From: Ptychodera flava
Lineage: Eukaryota > Hemichordata > Enteropneusta > Ptychoderidae
Length of the DNA stretch: 64,000 bases
Direction: 5' to 3'
Assembly (NCBI RefSeq): GCF_041260155.1
Contig: NC_091942.1
Location: 14,164,501-14,228,500 of the forward strand
The stretch's first letter is position 1. Every line of letters starts with the position of its first letter. Both the position numbers and the translations under genes were made by a program. Shown one piece after another: positions 1 to 11,550 of the stretch. Below the pieces are notes generated by a model that worked only from the letters and a program-made list of their open reading frames with translations, was not told the origin of the DNA and searched no databases.

Positions 1-520
1 GTATACGTACATGTGGCACAGACGTTCGGAACGTCATCAAACGACACTTCTACACGTAGTCTTAATTACGTGTAGTAATTTTTAGATTTTCTTGGTGATT
101 TGCGGGAATTTAGACAGGAAATCTCGTTAAGTATGAGTATCATTGTAAATTAGCAAACATCATTGATATCACAAAATTCAGTAGAGTTCACCTGTACAAG
201 ACGTACGTGCTATGATTTCCTGACATAAATGAAATGTTGTCGTCTATGGTCTAATTCAACTTTTTACCTGAAGCTGTCACGAAGATTTCCCTAAACCACA
301 TAAATAACTGTATTACAGAAAATCGGTAAATTTAATGCGAGGATACAACGAGCTTGAATAGTCCTCGCGTAGAGAAATTAATTGTTTCTTAAAACTTAGA
401 CGAATTTCGTATGTTTCTGAAAAAATACTGCAAAATCAACCCAAAAAATCATAACTGAGCATGGATACGCGTACGCCACTGTGTGCCTTCAGATGTACAC
501 GTAATTAGATTATGACCTCT
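1..520. other. AT-rich left edge, no gene seen
   Basis: No open frame with coding character, RNA gene or clear repeat structure is visible. The gene whose last exon lies at 2991-3168 could have introns here, but no exon could be supported. Confidence 0.5.
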
Positions 521-524
521 CTAA

Positions 525-745
525 TGAACAACAACACGGAACGTCGAGACCGGATGCAAATCGACAACAACACGGAATGCGTCGTTGGGATGGCGATTTT
601 AATGAACATCAATACGGGACCATGAGGACCGCGATGCAAATCGACCACCATTAAAATAAGACCTCGATAAAAATGCGCAACACGGAACGTCTAGACCACG
701 ATGCACCTAAATTTCAACACCGAATGTTGTGACCACGATTAAAAT
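525..745. repeat. degenerate CpG-rich minisatellite
   Basis: Short phrases recur in the same order at irregular spacing: CAACACGGAA followed by CGTCGAGACC or CGTCTAGACC, then GATGCAAATCGAC, then TTAAAATG. This gives about three to four diverged units of roughly 50-80 bp. The block is richer in CpG than the AT-rich flanks. No coding frame is visible. Confidence 0.55.
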
Positions 746-799
746 GCGTATGTCTGCTGTAGCAAAAGTCGCGAGTGTTCGCTTTGCTCGCTATACCCT

Positions 800-950
800 A
801 GACAAAATGACGTCAAATTTATCGCGAGACTAGCATGACTACAGTTGACTAGGGCTCGATTGCGTCTGCCTGCATTTTCAGTTCTCGCGATAGTCATTTA
901 TGTGCATGCTGTACACTATACAAATTGACGTCAAATCTCTCGCGAGACTT
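800..950. promoter_or_regulatory. duplicated CRE plus CGCG-element block
   Basis: Two related units about 118 bp apart each carry a perfect cAMP-response palindrome TGACGTCA (808-815 and 926-933), followed 6-12 bp later by a CGCG motif. The second is the full TCTCGCGAGA palindrome at 938-947; the first is a partial match, ATCGCGAGA at 821-829. Both motifs are known from animal CpG promoters (CREB/ATF, and BANP for TCTCGCGAGA). No first exon could be placed next to it, so promoter function is inferred. The unit repetition could also mean it belongs to a dispersed repeat. Confidence 0.4.
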
Positions 951-1447
951 GGCTCGATTGAGATTGCGTACGTCGGAGAGAACAATACGGAAGTAGGTAT
1001 AGTTTTTTCTCGAATCGCCGAAAGAGAAGCGCAGATCAACAAAAGACTAAAAAACCACACGTTTTTGTTTATTTTGCGGAATTTTTCAACAAAAATCACT
1101 TTCGCCACTGTGGCGAATTAGGATCGATTTTTCTTCGCCACTGCTGATTTCAATTCGCATATGCGAACGTGGCGAATGGGCAGCGCGAACACAGCTCATT
1201 AATTATGTGCATATCTAATTTTGAGCGAGCCAATAGAGCTAGATGTATGATTTTTGGTATATAGGGATAGACTATAGGATAGAAATTGTTTGACAAAATG
1301 TCATGTGACCTCGATAACCTTTTACCTAAAATACACGATTATGTCAATAAATAAGTAACCACAAGTGCTATGTCCTTTATATTTAGTAGGATGGGAGACC
1401 TTATGACAACACACGCTTTACCTCATTAATTATGCACATATATAATT

Positions 1448-2336
1448 ATCAGTCTGGGTTATGTCCATATAGAGGATAGTTGGGAAAAGCCAATGGCGTA
1501 CCGTATATGTAATGAGGTTAAGGCAAGAACCAATCACATACTGTATATGTAATGACGGTTAAAGGTTAAGTGGGTTCACTTTGAAATGTTATGCTGAGAT
1601 CGCGATCTGACCTCACAGATCCACCGTGACCGATAGAGTGAGAATGTTGGCTACCTGGAGGTGTCAAGTCAATTTGCGACGTTCTACCGTGTTAAAAATT
1701 GTAAGGATATCTTCAGGAATAGTTTTCTGAGTTTCTTTACCCTAGACCATGTTTGACAAAGAGTTATTGGACGTTTTTCGTACTCTTTACCAGCTTCTGG
1801 TTAACTTCTCGGCGATTGATTCTGGGCGCGTTTTTCTGAGCGAAGGGTCAATCGTACCGGGAAATGCGGTGTGATCGAAAAAAATCGTGCTCCATCGTGC
1901 TCCGATCATTGACAAGAACAGTTGACCCATCGTTGCAAAGCTTGAAACATTCTCCATGCTACAGATGGAAAGGTTAAATTAAATTTGACCAAAAATAGGC
2001 GATATTTGGCGACAAATAACTTGCTGTAAATTTACAAGGGTCAAATCCTGATTTCTGGGAGCGGTACCTGGCCAGGAAAATCATCCAAAGAAGTAATATT
2101 CGATCTAATAACCACCAGTGTCAGTCGCCATCTCGACCATACTGAAAATGTGCATAACGTCTACATCCAAAAACTACCTAGTGCTAAAAATAAAGGGTGA
2201 AATCTGGCCGAAAGTTCCGAACTCATTACAATCTGCGAGCCAAGGATTGCATGTTAATTATTCATGACGTTGGCAGCGGCAGGTTCGCTGATTGGTCAAT
2301 CGTAATATCCTCTCTATGGACATAACCTGGACTGAT
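1448..2336. mobile_element. TIR element nested in the 240-bp repeat
   Basis: The left end reads ATCAGTCTGGGTTATGTCC and continues with ATATAGAGGATA. The right end, read on the minus strand, gives ATCAGTCCAGGTTATGTCC followed by ATAGAGAGGATA, so the inverted ends match over about 30 bp. The interior has a 40-bp phrase occurring twice near 1490-1560 and no transposase frame, so this is a non-autonomous element. It interrupts an older repeat and is therefore younger than that repeat. The family is not assigned. Confidence 0.6.
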
Positions 2337-2431
2337 TATGGACAAGCCAATAGAGCTAGAGGTCTGATTTTTGGCATATATGGATTAATTAGCAATACAA
2401 TTTTTTTTTTCAAAATGTCACGTGACCTTGA

Positions 2432-2444
2432 TGACCTTTGACCT
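2432..2444 (-). promoter_or_regulatory. perfect DR1 nuclear-receptor half-site pair
   Basis: The minus strand reads AGGTCAAAGGTCA, two AGGTCA half-sites separated by one base. This is the consensus bound by HNF4, RXR and PPAR-type receptors. It lies inside the 240-bp dispersed repeat; the other copy, near 1310-1330, has a decayed version. Function is inference. Confidence 0.4.
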
Positions 2445-2990
2445 TGATTATGCATATATATGCATAACTCAGTAACCACAAGTTCTTTACGCTTCAATTT
2501 TGATAGGATAATAGACCTTAAGATGTCACATCTTGTACCTCATTTATTATGCGCATATGTATTTCTTGGCTGGCCAATACAGCTAGAGGTCTGATCTTTT
2601 TTCCCGATTTAGAAACCATAACTTGGACATGCCTCTTGTTTCAAATTGGGAACAATGACATAGACCCATATATCCATAGATCTGAGCATATACACTCCAG
2701 TGATACTTCTTAATGACCACATTTCCCTGCCCCATCAAGACTAATCTCCTATTACAGGTGGGGACTATGTCATTGTCAATGACTAGTTGATTTACAGATT
2801 CAAACACTTGTCAAGGTATCATTTGACCAATGGTTAGGATTTCACACAGGTCCACGCTCTCTCGGCCGGCAATAGTTGGTTTGATATGTTAAAGAAACCC
2901 CAGTCAATTGACTGGAATATTCTAATATTTACGATCTTTGATTTGTAATGTCATGTATTTTCAAATCTCTGTGTTTTTTTCTGTCGACAG

Positions 2991-3168
2991 GTCCATTCCT
3001 GCTGCCCTGCGACGTCATGTTTTAGCCATGCTTGGTACTGCAATTTTAGTGATACTGTGGCCGGTCATCCCATTCTTCATATGCGATGGAATGTTCTACT
3101 GGGCTCTCTACCTCTCTCCTTTCATGAACCTTGAAAAGCTCTACAAGATATTGAAAGGAAGACATTGA
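2991..3168 (+). CDS. terminal exon of an unrecognised membrane protein
   Basis: A strong 3' splice site (T-rich tract ending CTGTCGACAG at 2990) opens into 177 bases of clean frame ending in TGA at 3166-3168. The encoded tail is about 58 residues. It starts SIPAALRRHVLAMLGTAILV, passes through a long hydrophobic stretch (roughly residues 9-40, one or two membrane spans), and ends in the polar segment MNLEKLYKILKGRH. The exon takes the third base of a split arginine codon, so upstream exons must exist, either farther left or unseen in 1-2990. An ATTAAA poly(A) signal lies at 3344-3349. I do not recognise the family. The basic C-terminus could act as an ER-retention tail, but that is conjecture. 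Confidence 0.5.
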
Positions 3169-3334
3169 TGATCAAGAACAGGGTGTCCACCATTCTGGTG
3201 GAGGGGGGGAGGGTTTCCAAAGTGTCTGTAAAGATTTCTGAAGGGTACAGGGGTTAATCCTTGTGGGTCAGGTAATACAATCAGTTGTTATTAGCAACCA
3301 GGAGCATAGTGCAATGTGATTCATTGTTTGAAAA

Positions 3335-3349
3335 TTTATTTTAATTAAA
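3335..3349. terminator. back-to-back poly(A) signals of convergent genes
   Basis: TTTATT at 3335-3340 is AATAAA on the minus strand, 198 bp past the stop of the candidate minus-strand exon at 3538. ATTAAA at 3344-3349 is on the plus strand, 176 bp past the stop at 3168. The arrangement fits two tail-to-tail genes sharing a short 3' region. Confidence 0.45.
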
Positions 3350-3537
3350 CTTTCATTTGCGAGGTGATGTCGATTCCAAACTCAAAATTTACAACCCTTC
3401 TTTTGTAATGTCGATCTACTCTCTGCTTTCAGTAGTTCCTAGAGTTCCAGAATATTTTTAGATAGAAAAAAGCCAAGGTATGTAGCAGTATAGTACATCT
3501 CTACAGTAAATATAGCTTTTGCATGCTTCTTGTTTTT

Positions 3538-3691
3538 TCACCCACTGACCATTCTTTCATAATTCAACCTTTGCCTTTCCTCAGTCAAGTACCGATGTGC
3601 TCTCTCAAATAAACTGGCACGCCGCTGAGACACAAAACTTTCTTTCTGATGCAATACAATTCCGCACATATTACACATAGTGGTACAGGGG
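3538..3691 (-). CDS. candidate terminal exon, unknown protein
   Basis: On the minus strand an acceptor AAATACAG opens into 51 codons ending in TGA. The peptide runs PCTTMCNMCGIVLHQKESFV, then a basic, helix-prone SQRRASLFERAHRYLTEERQ, and ends RLNYERMVSG. Charge pattern and codon use look like a real protein, and an AATAAA signal follows at 3335-3340. It needs two bases from the preceding exon. The candidate exon at 4414-4579 ends in the wrong phase for that, so either an exon between them is missing or one call is wrong. The family is not recognised. Confidence 0.35.
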
Positions 3692-3929
3692 CTGTATTTC
3701 AAGAGAATTGCTAAATTGATGAAATAACGTTTGTGAGTAAGAGGGCACACTAGCAACTCAAAAACAGTTTGTTAGAAAGAAGGCACACTAGCGATTACAT
3801 TCATGAATTTGTCCCCATATATTGCCACACTTAAGTTTCTATCAGTACACTGATACTCCTGCATTATTCACAGATGTAGCTCTGACATTTGTTAGTTAGC
3901 ATATACAGTACTCCTTGCCATGTCACCTT

Positions 3930-5417
3930 TACTGTGGTTTACGACTTATCCGGACACCAAACTTGCTAATTACCCAGCAACTTCGCTGATGATATTGAGA
4001 CTTTGATCAGTAATTACCAAAGCACTTTGGTAATTCACCTCAAACTTGATACTTGATCTGGCTGCAGTAACTCCATGGGTGGCAAAGTGTAAACACAGAC
4101 ACCGACATCTCAGTGCATACAGTGATAGCATAAACCAATTTGAGACATGAGTTTGCACTCAAAGTTTTCAACAGTGTACCCATACAAAAAATTGCTGAAC
4201 AAAGTGATGAAAATGGCACAGGACAAATACAACTTGCATTGCAGTAAACCTGCCCACTGCACCAAAAAGATTTCTGTAATTTCAATGGACATCATGCCTG
4301 ATTGAACAGTCCTACTTACATGTAAATACTTTTTCCACTCAATTCGTGCTGATTTAGGCTCAATTATTGAACACCACTCAAACTTTCAATCTCTTTCCTT
4401 AATCAACTTACACCTGAAGAACTTGTAAAGGAAGCTAGAATACAGAAAAGATTTTCAATCTCTCTATCTTCATGAACGGGCATTCCTCGATCACATTTAT
4501 GCTGATAGACAACCATTGCCAAAAAGGCAGCAAAACTCAGTAACGATTCCGAGCTAAACTGACACAGTATTTCATATCCCTGCATCAAATGAAATTGAAA
4601 ACACAATCCCATCAGTGACATTTGGTAAAATTTTCACATGAATCATATCTTGAAATAAAAAAAAGTGAAACAAAGACGTCTTGTATTTTGCCGATCAACA
4701 GCACAGTGTGAGCTGTGAAGTGGCATCTGCATTGCCTGCACGTAAAAGCAACTCAGTGTACTCAGTATCAAATCGTCTGCATCTTATGAAAACAACAACT
4801 GGCAGTGAAAGTTCTAATAGTCACCGGTAAAAACTCTTCACAGATGAAAGGATAATTGCTTCAAATGAATGAAACTGCAGGTTTTAGAGGAGGAAAACCA
4901 ATGGGGGATGCGTGGAATGGGAATATTCTAATTTAATAGGTGACGGAGACGGAGGGTCATAGGATTAAATAAACTGGATAATGTAGGATTTTCCTCACAA
5001 TGCTGTAACAGGAATGTCCCCTTGTTTTAACGTTAGTAATAGTTTTTCTACTCTGAAAAGTAATTTAATAAACTCTAACGATCCATTATACTCTCCTAAC
5101 CTCTCCGTAGTTGAGTTTTACATGTAACACGGACGAACAGCACACATGTACATATGTTGGTTTTACTAGGGAATGCTGTTCAGTGGAATGCCAACCCCTG
5201 GTCACAAATTAGTTTATGGCACTAGTATGATACGTATCAGTGACTTTGTATACACATTGTGTACCCCATGGAGCACTCATGCAGCCAGATCGAGTATCAA
5301 GTTTGCGGTGAATTACCAAAGTGCTTTGGTAATTACCGATCAAAGTCTCAATATCGTCAACGAAGTTGCTGGGTAATTAGCAAGTTTGGTGTCCGGATAA
5401 GTCGTAAAACCACAGTA
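3930..5417. mobile_element. TA-flanked pair of ~225-bp inverted repeats
   Basis: The segment from 3932 to about 4160 is repeated in inverse orientation at about 5195-5415. The outer ends read CTGTGGTTTACGACTTATCC on the left and its complement with one extra T on the right. The dinucleotide TA abuts both outer ends (3930-3931 and 5416-5417), as expected for Tc1/mariner-type insertion. Each arm contains the palindrome GTAATTACCAAAGCACTTTG or a close variant. No transposase frame lies between the arms. It could be one long-TIR element or two separate MITE copies flanking the candidate exon at 4414-4579. Confidence 0.55.
4414..4579 (-). CDS. candidate internal exon, unknown protein
   Basis: On the minus strand an acceptor TTGATGCAG at 4580 and a donor GTGTAAG at 4413 bracket 55 open codons. 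The peptide contains YEILCQFSSESLLSFAAFLA, MVVYQHKCDRGMPVHEDREI and ENLFCILASFTSSS, with a mix of hydrophobic and acidic positions that looks coding. It lies between the two inverted-repeat arms at 3932 and 5415. A further open stretch at about 5580-5680, beginning MAREYPSFPETSSVFPDADS, might be an upstream exon of the same gene. No family is recognised, and the phase does not join directly to the exon at 3538-3691. Confidence 0.3.
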
Positions 5418-5699
5418 ATCTTCATTTTGATCAGTTCTGTAGAGTTTTTGCCTTTTCATTTCCTTTACCTCCATGGACAACTTCTATGCTGCTGACACTT
5501 ACATGCCACTGTGTGCCTTAACAAAAATAGAATTACCTTCCTTCTTCTTAATATGAAACATTCAAAGATGCAATGCATGTTGAACTCTGACATGTTCAAA
5601 TTTAAAAGTACATAGGACAGGGAATCCGCATCTGGAAACACAGAACTAGTTTCTGGGAAACTAGGATATTCCCTTGCCATGATTTTATTGTAGGTGATT

Positions 5700-7849
5700 T
5701 CTTTTAATGAGTGTGAATGGAGTAGAGAACGGATAACAGATAATGATAACAGATCTGTAGAATATCTATAGAATATCTACGGCAGGTGCCAATACATTGA
5801 TAATTGCACAGTGAGACGACCACCAGAGATCAAAACCAAAGATTAAGATAATGCAAGCAAATACGGATTGATTGTTGATGCTCTTCTCATACATTCAAAG
5901 ATGTCTCAACATGAGGGCGCCCTTTTGCCACATTGTTACTGTTCAGTGGGATTATACATTTTAATGATGTGTGAATGCGGATACATGTATTTCTCTGTAT
6001 CTACCATGCTGAATGTATTTCAGCCTACAAGCAGCACATCTGATCAGCACTTAGCCCACTCATTCTGAAAAGAATGGTGTTTTCTTAGGGGGTTTGCCAT
6101 AGCTTTTTAAGTAATTAGACTCCCTAGGGTAACCTTGATTTGAAAAAATTGTTCAGTGAGGGCCCAGCCATTTTCAGTCTTGCCCTACTTGCAGGATAAG
6201 CAACCGAAGCTCAGCTAGCTGGTCTGCAGTGACGTTACCCATCCCAAATCTGCAAGTGAAATGTTTTCTCCATCGACAACATGAAAAAGACCATGAATCT
6301 TTCTGTGGAGTAACTTGCCTCCGGGTTAATAGATTTGTGGTGTTCTAGTAAATCTCAGATTACCTTTATCAAGTTTGATGCACTATCAGCTGGTTCATTG
6401 CAGCATGAAATAACTGTCACAGATTGACAATTTATACTAAGTACACCAATCTGAATGTCAATAATTTTGACCTGTATCTCATACAATGTATGGATGAGGG
6501 TTACATGTGTTCAGTATTTAGCATCAGAGACTTTGGACAACAAATTGTCATAACCATGTTGCTTACATCATGCACAAACAAATTCACATGACCTTATTTT
6601 CAATTTTTGACCTCTTTTATCCATTAGCCATGTTTGGATAATGGAAAAGAGAAAATAAACAGATTGACTACTCTTGATCATATCATAGGAGTTTTAATTT
6701 GTAGCAAAATTGACAAGCTTATATTCTATATATGCCTCGTGTGTCCGGGGTCATAAGCTATAAATGGACCAACCAATATCCACAGGCTTTCATCGGTAAA
6801 AGACAGTTTCACTTAATGTCATACCTTGTGAAATTATTGAATAAGATACTGTTTATTGAGAGCAACGTGTTGGTAATAACAGCCCTTCGTATGGCTGTAT
6901 GGTTGACATATTGTTTAAAGATCACTGAATCAATTTTCACTCGGAAGCTTGCAAGCTGTACACTACCTCTAACAAGTTACATCTGAGCTTGAACTTGAAT
7001 TTCAAAAAACAAATTGCAACTAAGGAACATATGACTATTAGGTAAACCTCGTTTCGAAGCAGAACTATTTTTCCCGGAAGCACACATTAGACTGGCAATT
7101 CCAGAATTTGTCAAGTAATTCTTATTTGAATACAGTGTAATTGTTTTACAATTTTGCATTTCAAGCATTTGTTCCATGCACTAAAATATCGTCTTTTATG
7201 GAATCTGTGTCTCATTTTAATAAGGTAACGTCTGTGTATATAATTATGCTGATATGTTTGTCTCTTTGTTCTCTGATTCAATATTATATTTGATGATTCT
7301 CTTTTCATTGTTGCAACACCAATTTTTCATTTCCTACAATAAATTCAGAAACGGAAAGTTTTGAATTAAAAGGGTGAGAGCCCACGTAAGCTGTTCTGTA
7401 CCATTCAGTGTTAATAAACCCTTTTTTCCTCATTTTCTTGTATATGGAACCATCCGAAAATAAGATGGAGGTATGTTCCAAATTCTTGAAGTAAACGAGT
7501 TGACACCATGTCAAATTTAGGACTGTACATGTAACTTCTGTTTTTGGCATAGTTTTGTTTGGTTTGAATATTACAACACTCAAAGGTTGATTATAAAGAA
7601 ATAATGTCACATTGTCTTGTTTCACGCAATGTGACCCTTTCAAGAATAAGACAGGATAGGCCTGAACTCTTTTCAATGAAAAGATTAATTTTATAACTTT
7701 ACTACTTAGCTTTGTCTGACAAAATAACATCTATATAGCCAGTAGGTGTCAACACTTAATTGTATGGGATGGCGATGAGGGAAAACATTTGAGGCACAAT
7801 GTACCTCAACACCCTTGTAGCAGTCAATATGTAATTATTTCTTCTCATT
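5700..7849. other. AT-rich intergenic or intronic stretch
   Basis: No convincing exon, RNA gene or complete repeat is visible. Open frames here are short and lack splice context or family features. The 7305-7730 minus-strand frame is open for 141 codons but shows no recognisable motif. Confidence 0.45.
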
Positions 7850-7942
7850 TTAACCCTTTTACCACCATGGTTTGTCCCAAATCCATTGTTTTCTATGGTA
7901 AAGTTGGACCTGTATAATGGGAACTGGGGGTGAAAGGGTTAA
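7850..7942 (+). mobile_element. 93-bp TTAA-flanked MITE, copy 1
   Basis: TTAACCCTTTTACCACC at the left and GGGGGTGAAAGGGTTAA at the right form terminal inverted repeats bounded by TTAA. The interior matches the copy at 33256-33348 almost base for base, including CCCAAATCCATTGTTTTCTA. TTAA target sites are typical of piggyBac-type elements. Diverged copies lie at 12075-12165 and 50630-50735. Confidence 0.75.
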
Positions 7943-8361
7943 AGCCCTGCAGGATAAGTGTAATTGATTAAAATGTCTTATATTGTTTAATATCTGTGAT
8001 TGTTGTCATTGAAAGAGGGAGTGAGTGAGAGAGAAAATTTATACAGTATATCAGTCTATTTACCATGTTGATTTTGTCAAATTGTAAGAAACATGAAAAT
8101 CATGGCTTACTTTCTAAAATCCTCATAGTAAAGAGTAGCGATAAAATTGTCTGAACAGAAATTACAAAAAGACATTGAGAAGTTCAAGTTTCACAGAGAC
8201 AATAGAAAAGAAAGCATGCCTCTAAGACAGTACTTGCAATCTTTACACAGCCTTCAGCATGCACTTGAACATTTACATGTTGATTTCATTGATGGAACAG
8301 CAAAATCAAGTCTGATATGGAGGCAATATGAACCTGCCTATAACACAGGTTGCTTATGGTA

Positions 8362-8700
8362 ATATGCGCCTCAGAAGTGAAAGACTTAAACTTTTGCACA
8401 AACTTTTCCAAATGAAACTTTCAACCATTCTCTTACCAAATCAACAATAAAATGCGGGGATCACTGTGTTAAGTTTGGAACTAGCGAAAACATATTACCC
8501 AACATTTTGTGATATTTGAAATTCTACACAGCTGCTATTCCTGTGTTAACTCTATAAGAGAAAAATAGATTTTCAAAAAAATAAGACGGTAAAAGTTTTT
8601 CTTTCTCCAAGAGCTTTAAAATGAGCCCCAACAAGTGGTAGATCAGAAGAGAATTGCAGAAAGTTGAGTCTTAATATCTGTCCCCAGAGCGCGATCCACC
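8362..8700 (+). repeat. dispersed repeat, copy A (partner at 52215)
   Basis: About 330 bp shows clear similarity, in the same orientation, to 52215-52545. Shared phrases include AAATGAAACTTTCA, CTCTTACCAAA, AAGAGCTTTAAAATGAGCCC, ATATCTGTCCC and the purine-rich tract before it. The copies are well diverged. No coding frame or terminal structure was found. Confidence 0.6.
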
Positions 8701-9229
8701 TTAATGATGGCGTATTCTATGACATGGTACCTTCATACAGATAAGGTTCTTTTAGGAATCAAGTTACAATGTAGTAACTTCTGAAAACTGGGTATAGCTT
8801 GTGTCTTTGGACCAACACTCTTGACCTGTGAATGTTCAGTTTGAATAAATTTCATGCAGATGTTGATTGTATGAATGTGTGCTTCTGTGCATTTTTTTTC
8901 TGGGTTTTGCTCCCAGCTGATATATTTACTGGTGATGACCCTTGAGCAAATTCTCAATATACAAGTATTTGATTTTTTACTGGTATACAATCTTAATATA
9001 TGTTGAACAATGAAGCACTCGGTAATTGAAGGTTTACACTACTTTCCAGACCCCGAGTAACCTTTTGATATTGTGTGGGATACTTCAATCCCACCCTCCC
9101 ACTCTACTTCAACACCCCCAAGATGTGTTTTTGAATTCTGCCGTATGATATTTAGACACAGACTTTATAGTTCAAGATCATCTTCAAGAAAATGATGTCT
9201 TCTGGGTTAATAACCTTATAAGGCTTTTT

Positions 9230-10260
9230 CAAGACCAGACATTTCGACTTCAAGAAGTTAGATGCAGGAGGGGGATGAGGAAATGGGTCTGGCAACAAAT
9301 TTTTTTTACGCACCTTGGCAGCAAATTTTTTTCTTGAGGTTGCTTCAAAGCAAATTTTGTTTTTGACCAGTAGAGTCAAAGCAAAATTTTTTTTTTGTCA
9401 AAATACAAAATCATTCAGTCTCAATCTTGTAAAATCAAGCCGTTTTTATGAAGAAATACAGTAAAATATATTGTTTATTTTGATCCTATCAGGAAGTTTA
9501 CAAATCTTACCATTTACATTTCACACCACCAAGGCAATGTCAAAAAATATGAGTGAAGACTTGAGTTGAAGCAATTACACACCAAATGAATATCACAAAG
9601 CATACATACTTACTGAGATATGAATGGCAGATTAATATTCACTTCTTCATCATGAAATATTTGATCAGATGGCATACGACATGACATTGACATTCACCGG
9701 TTGTTTTGTTTCTAGTAAAATTTGAGACAAAATGTTAACTTCAATAGACATGTATCTATTAATGAAGTGTTACTGTTTTATAATGAGATTTATTTGTTTA
9801 TTGATTTCAATCTCTTTTGTAGACTTGACAAACATTATCATTATTGCATTGCATTTATGACACAGTGCAGTCAGGGAGTGCAGCAGCAGAATACAAGTAC
9901 ACACTCATGTACGGTCACTCCACACAGAGTTACCGTGATCCATGCTACTGAGAAGAGGCTGCTGCTTCTCTAGATACCCATTCAAAAATGCTACCGTAGG
10001 TGGCAGTTCCAAAGGTAATACAATTCTGTTTTCAAAGATTCTTGTTCAAAAATGCCGCCATGCACCCAAAGGGTTTATCACAGCAAATTTGTTTTTTGCA
10101 GCCTTCCTTGAAGCAATTTTTTTGTTCTTTCCCTTTTGCAGAAACAATTTTTTTCCAGTATTTAGCCGGCAACAAATCTTCATCCCGCCCCGAAATCAAA
10201 TGGGCCACCCCTATGTAAAGTCCAATAACCCTGTGACAATCCCCCCCCCCCCCCCCCAAT
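9230..10260. repeat. T-tract repeats of the GGTGGACCATTTGAT family
   Basis: The stretch alternates phrases such as GCAACAAATTTTTTTTACGC and CAGCAAATTTG with runs of T. It ends near 10217 with ATCAAATGGGCCACCCC, a terminus shared by the elements at 11491-15730, 15995-17806 and 32424-32637. The matching left end could not be fixed. A run of 16 C lies at about 10242-10258. No gene is seen. Confidence 0.45.
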
Positions 10261-10319
10261 CCCTGGGTTTATATGGAGCTTATAATTCATGATGTGGTGA
10301 TGTTGACTATAACTCTACC

Positions 10320-11470
10320 AGGCAGGTAAACTATGATAACTCAATATTCAAAATGATTTCAAATTATGATGTTATAAACCAGGAACCTTGAGCTTATTTC
10401 ACTCTATGGATAAGAACCTTGATAAGTTGAAAATCGAAATCCTGCCGTACATGTGAAATAAGAACCTTGATGTGCTTATGAAAAACAGTACTTTAAGGAC
10501 CTTAAATGTTTTTCTGAGGTTAAGTATGATATTTATACTGAACAAAATAAAAAGACAGTAATGTTGACCGTATTTTGTATACAGACGCAAGGAACCTTGA
10601 GCTTATATGTCACTTTGCCGATAAGAACCTCGATGAGTTAAAAGTAAGAAGGACAATATGTATAAAGAACCTTGCTGCAGGGTGTCAAAATCAGTACGTT
10701 ATGCACATTTATCCCAGTGGGAAGGTAAAATATGATTATTCATTAAAAAATTTTTAATAAATGACAATATTTATGATATTTTGAACATCGAAACCTAAAA
10801 CTCGGGGATAATGCGATATGCAAGTAAGAACCTTGGTGTGTGGTATGAAAATCAGTGCTTTAATTAAGTGATGTTAAATTTGAGAAGTCATAACTAAAGA
10901 TAATAGGATATGGTGATATTCACCTTATTTTGAGCATAGAAGCCAAGAACCTGGAGTTTATCCCACTATGTTTATAGGAACCCTTTATGAGTTGAAAGTA
11001 AGAACCATGCTATGAGTGAAGTAAGAAGCTTGATGTGGGCATGAAAATTGGTATGTTAAGAACCTTAATGCATTTAGGGAGGTTAAATATGATAATTCAT
11101 AACTAAAAATGATATAATGTGGTAATTTTGACTATTTTGAACAAACAAAAATATAATCTAGAAATAATTTGACAATATTGCTAAGTAAAGTAAAAACATT
11201 GATGAATGGTATGAAAATCGGTATGTTAAGAACCTTAAGGCATTAAGGGAGGTTAAACATGATAAGTCGTAATGAAAAACGATAGGATATAGTGATATTC
11301 ACCATAATTTGAACATAGAAGCCAGTATGTTGATAATATCCTCAATAAGTTGAAAGTAAGCATCATGCTATGCATGAAGTAAGAACCTTGATGTGGGGTA
11401 TGAAAATCGGTATGTTAAGAACCTTTATGCTTATATTTGATATTGTAGAACATATTTTAAACACAGAAAA
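10320..11470. repeat. ~200-bp degenerate tandem array
   Basis: The phrases AAGAACCTTGATGTG, TATGAAAATCGGTATGTTAA, GGAGGTTAAATATGAT and AACATAGAAGCCA recur in the same order through the block at spacings of roughly 180-205 bp, giving five to six diverged units. The array resumes at about 15735-15900 and again briefly at 17815-17835. It was therefore continuous before the two elements at 11491-15730 and 15995-17806 inserted. Confidence 0.7.
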
Positions 11471-11550
11471 CAAGAAACTTCAGAAACTTTAGGAGTGGAC
11501 CATTTGATATCCTGGGGGGTCTGGAAGATTTAAGGGGTTACAATTTTTTT

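Larger units (their letters stand above)
1190..2600. repeat. dispersed repeat in direct copies, split by an insertion
   Basis: A roughly 240-bp unit is present at about 1190-1445 and again at about 2337-2600. Shared phrases include CCAATAGAGCTAGA, CTGATTTTTGGTATAT, AAAATGTCATGTGACCT, AGTAACCACAAGT and CTCATTAATTATGCACATAT. The copies are interrupted by the element at 1448-2336. No protein is encoded. Confidence 0.65.

Noticed and set aside
7305-7730. 141-codon minus-strand open frame
   Set aside because: No domain, no splice or poly(A) context, composition close to translated non-coding DNA, and it starts in AT-rich unique sequence.
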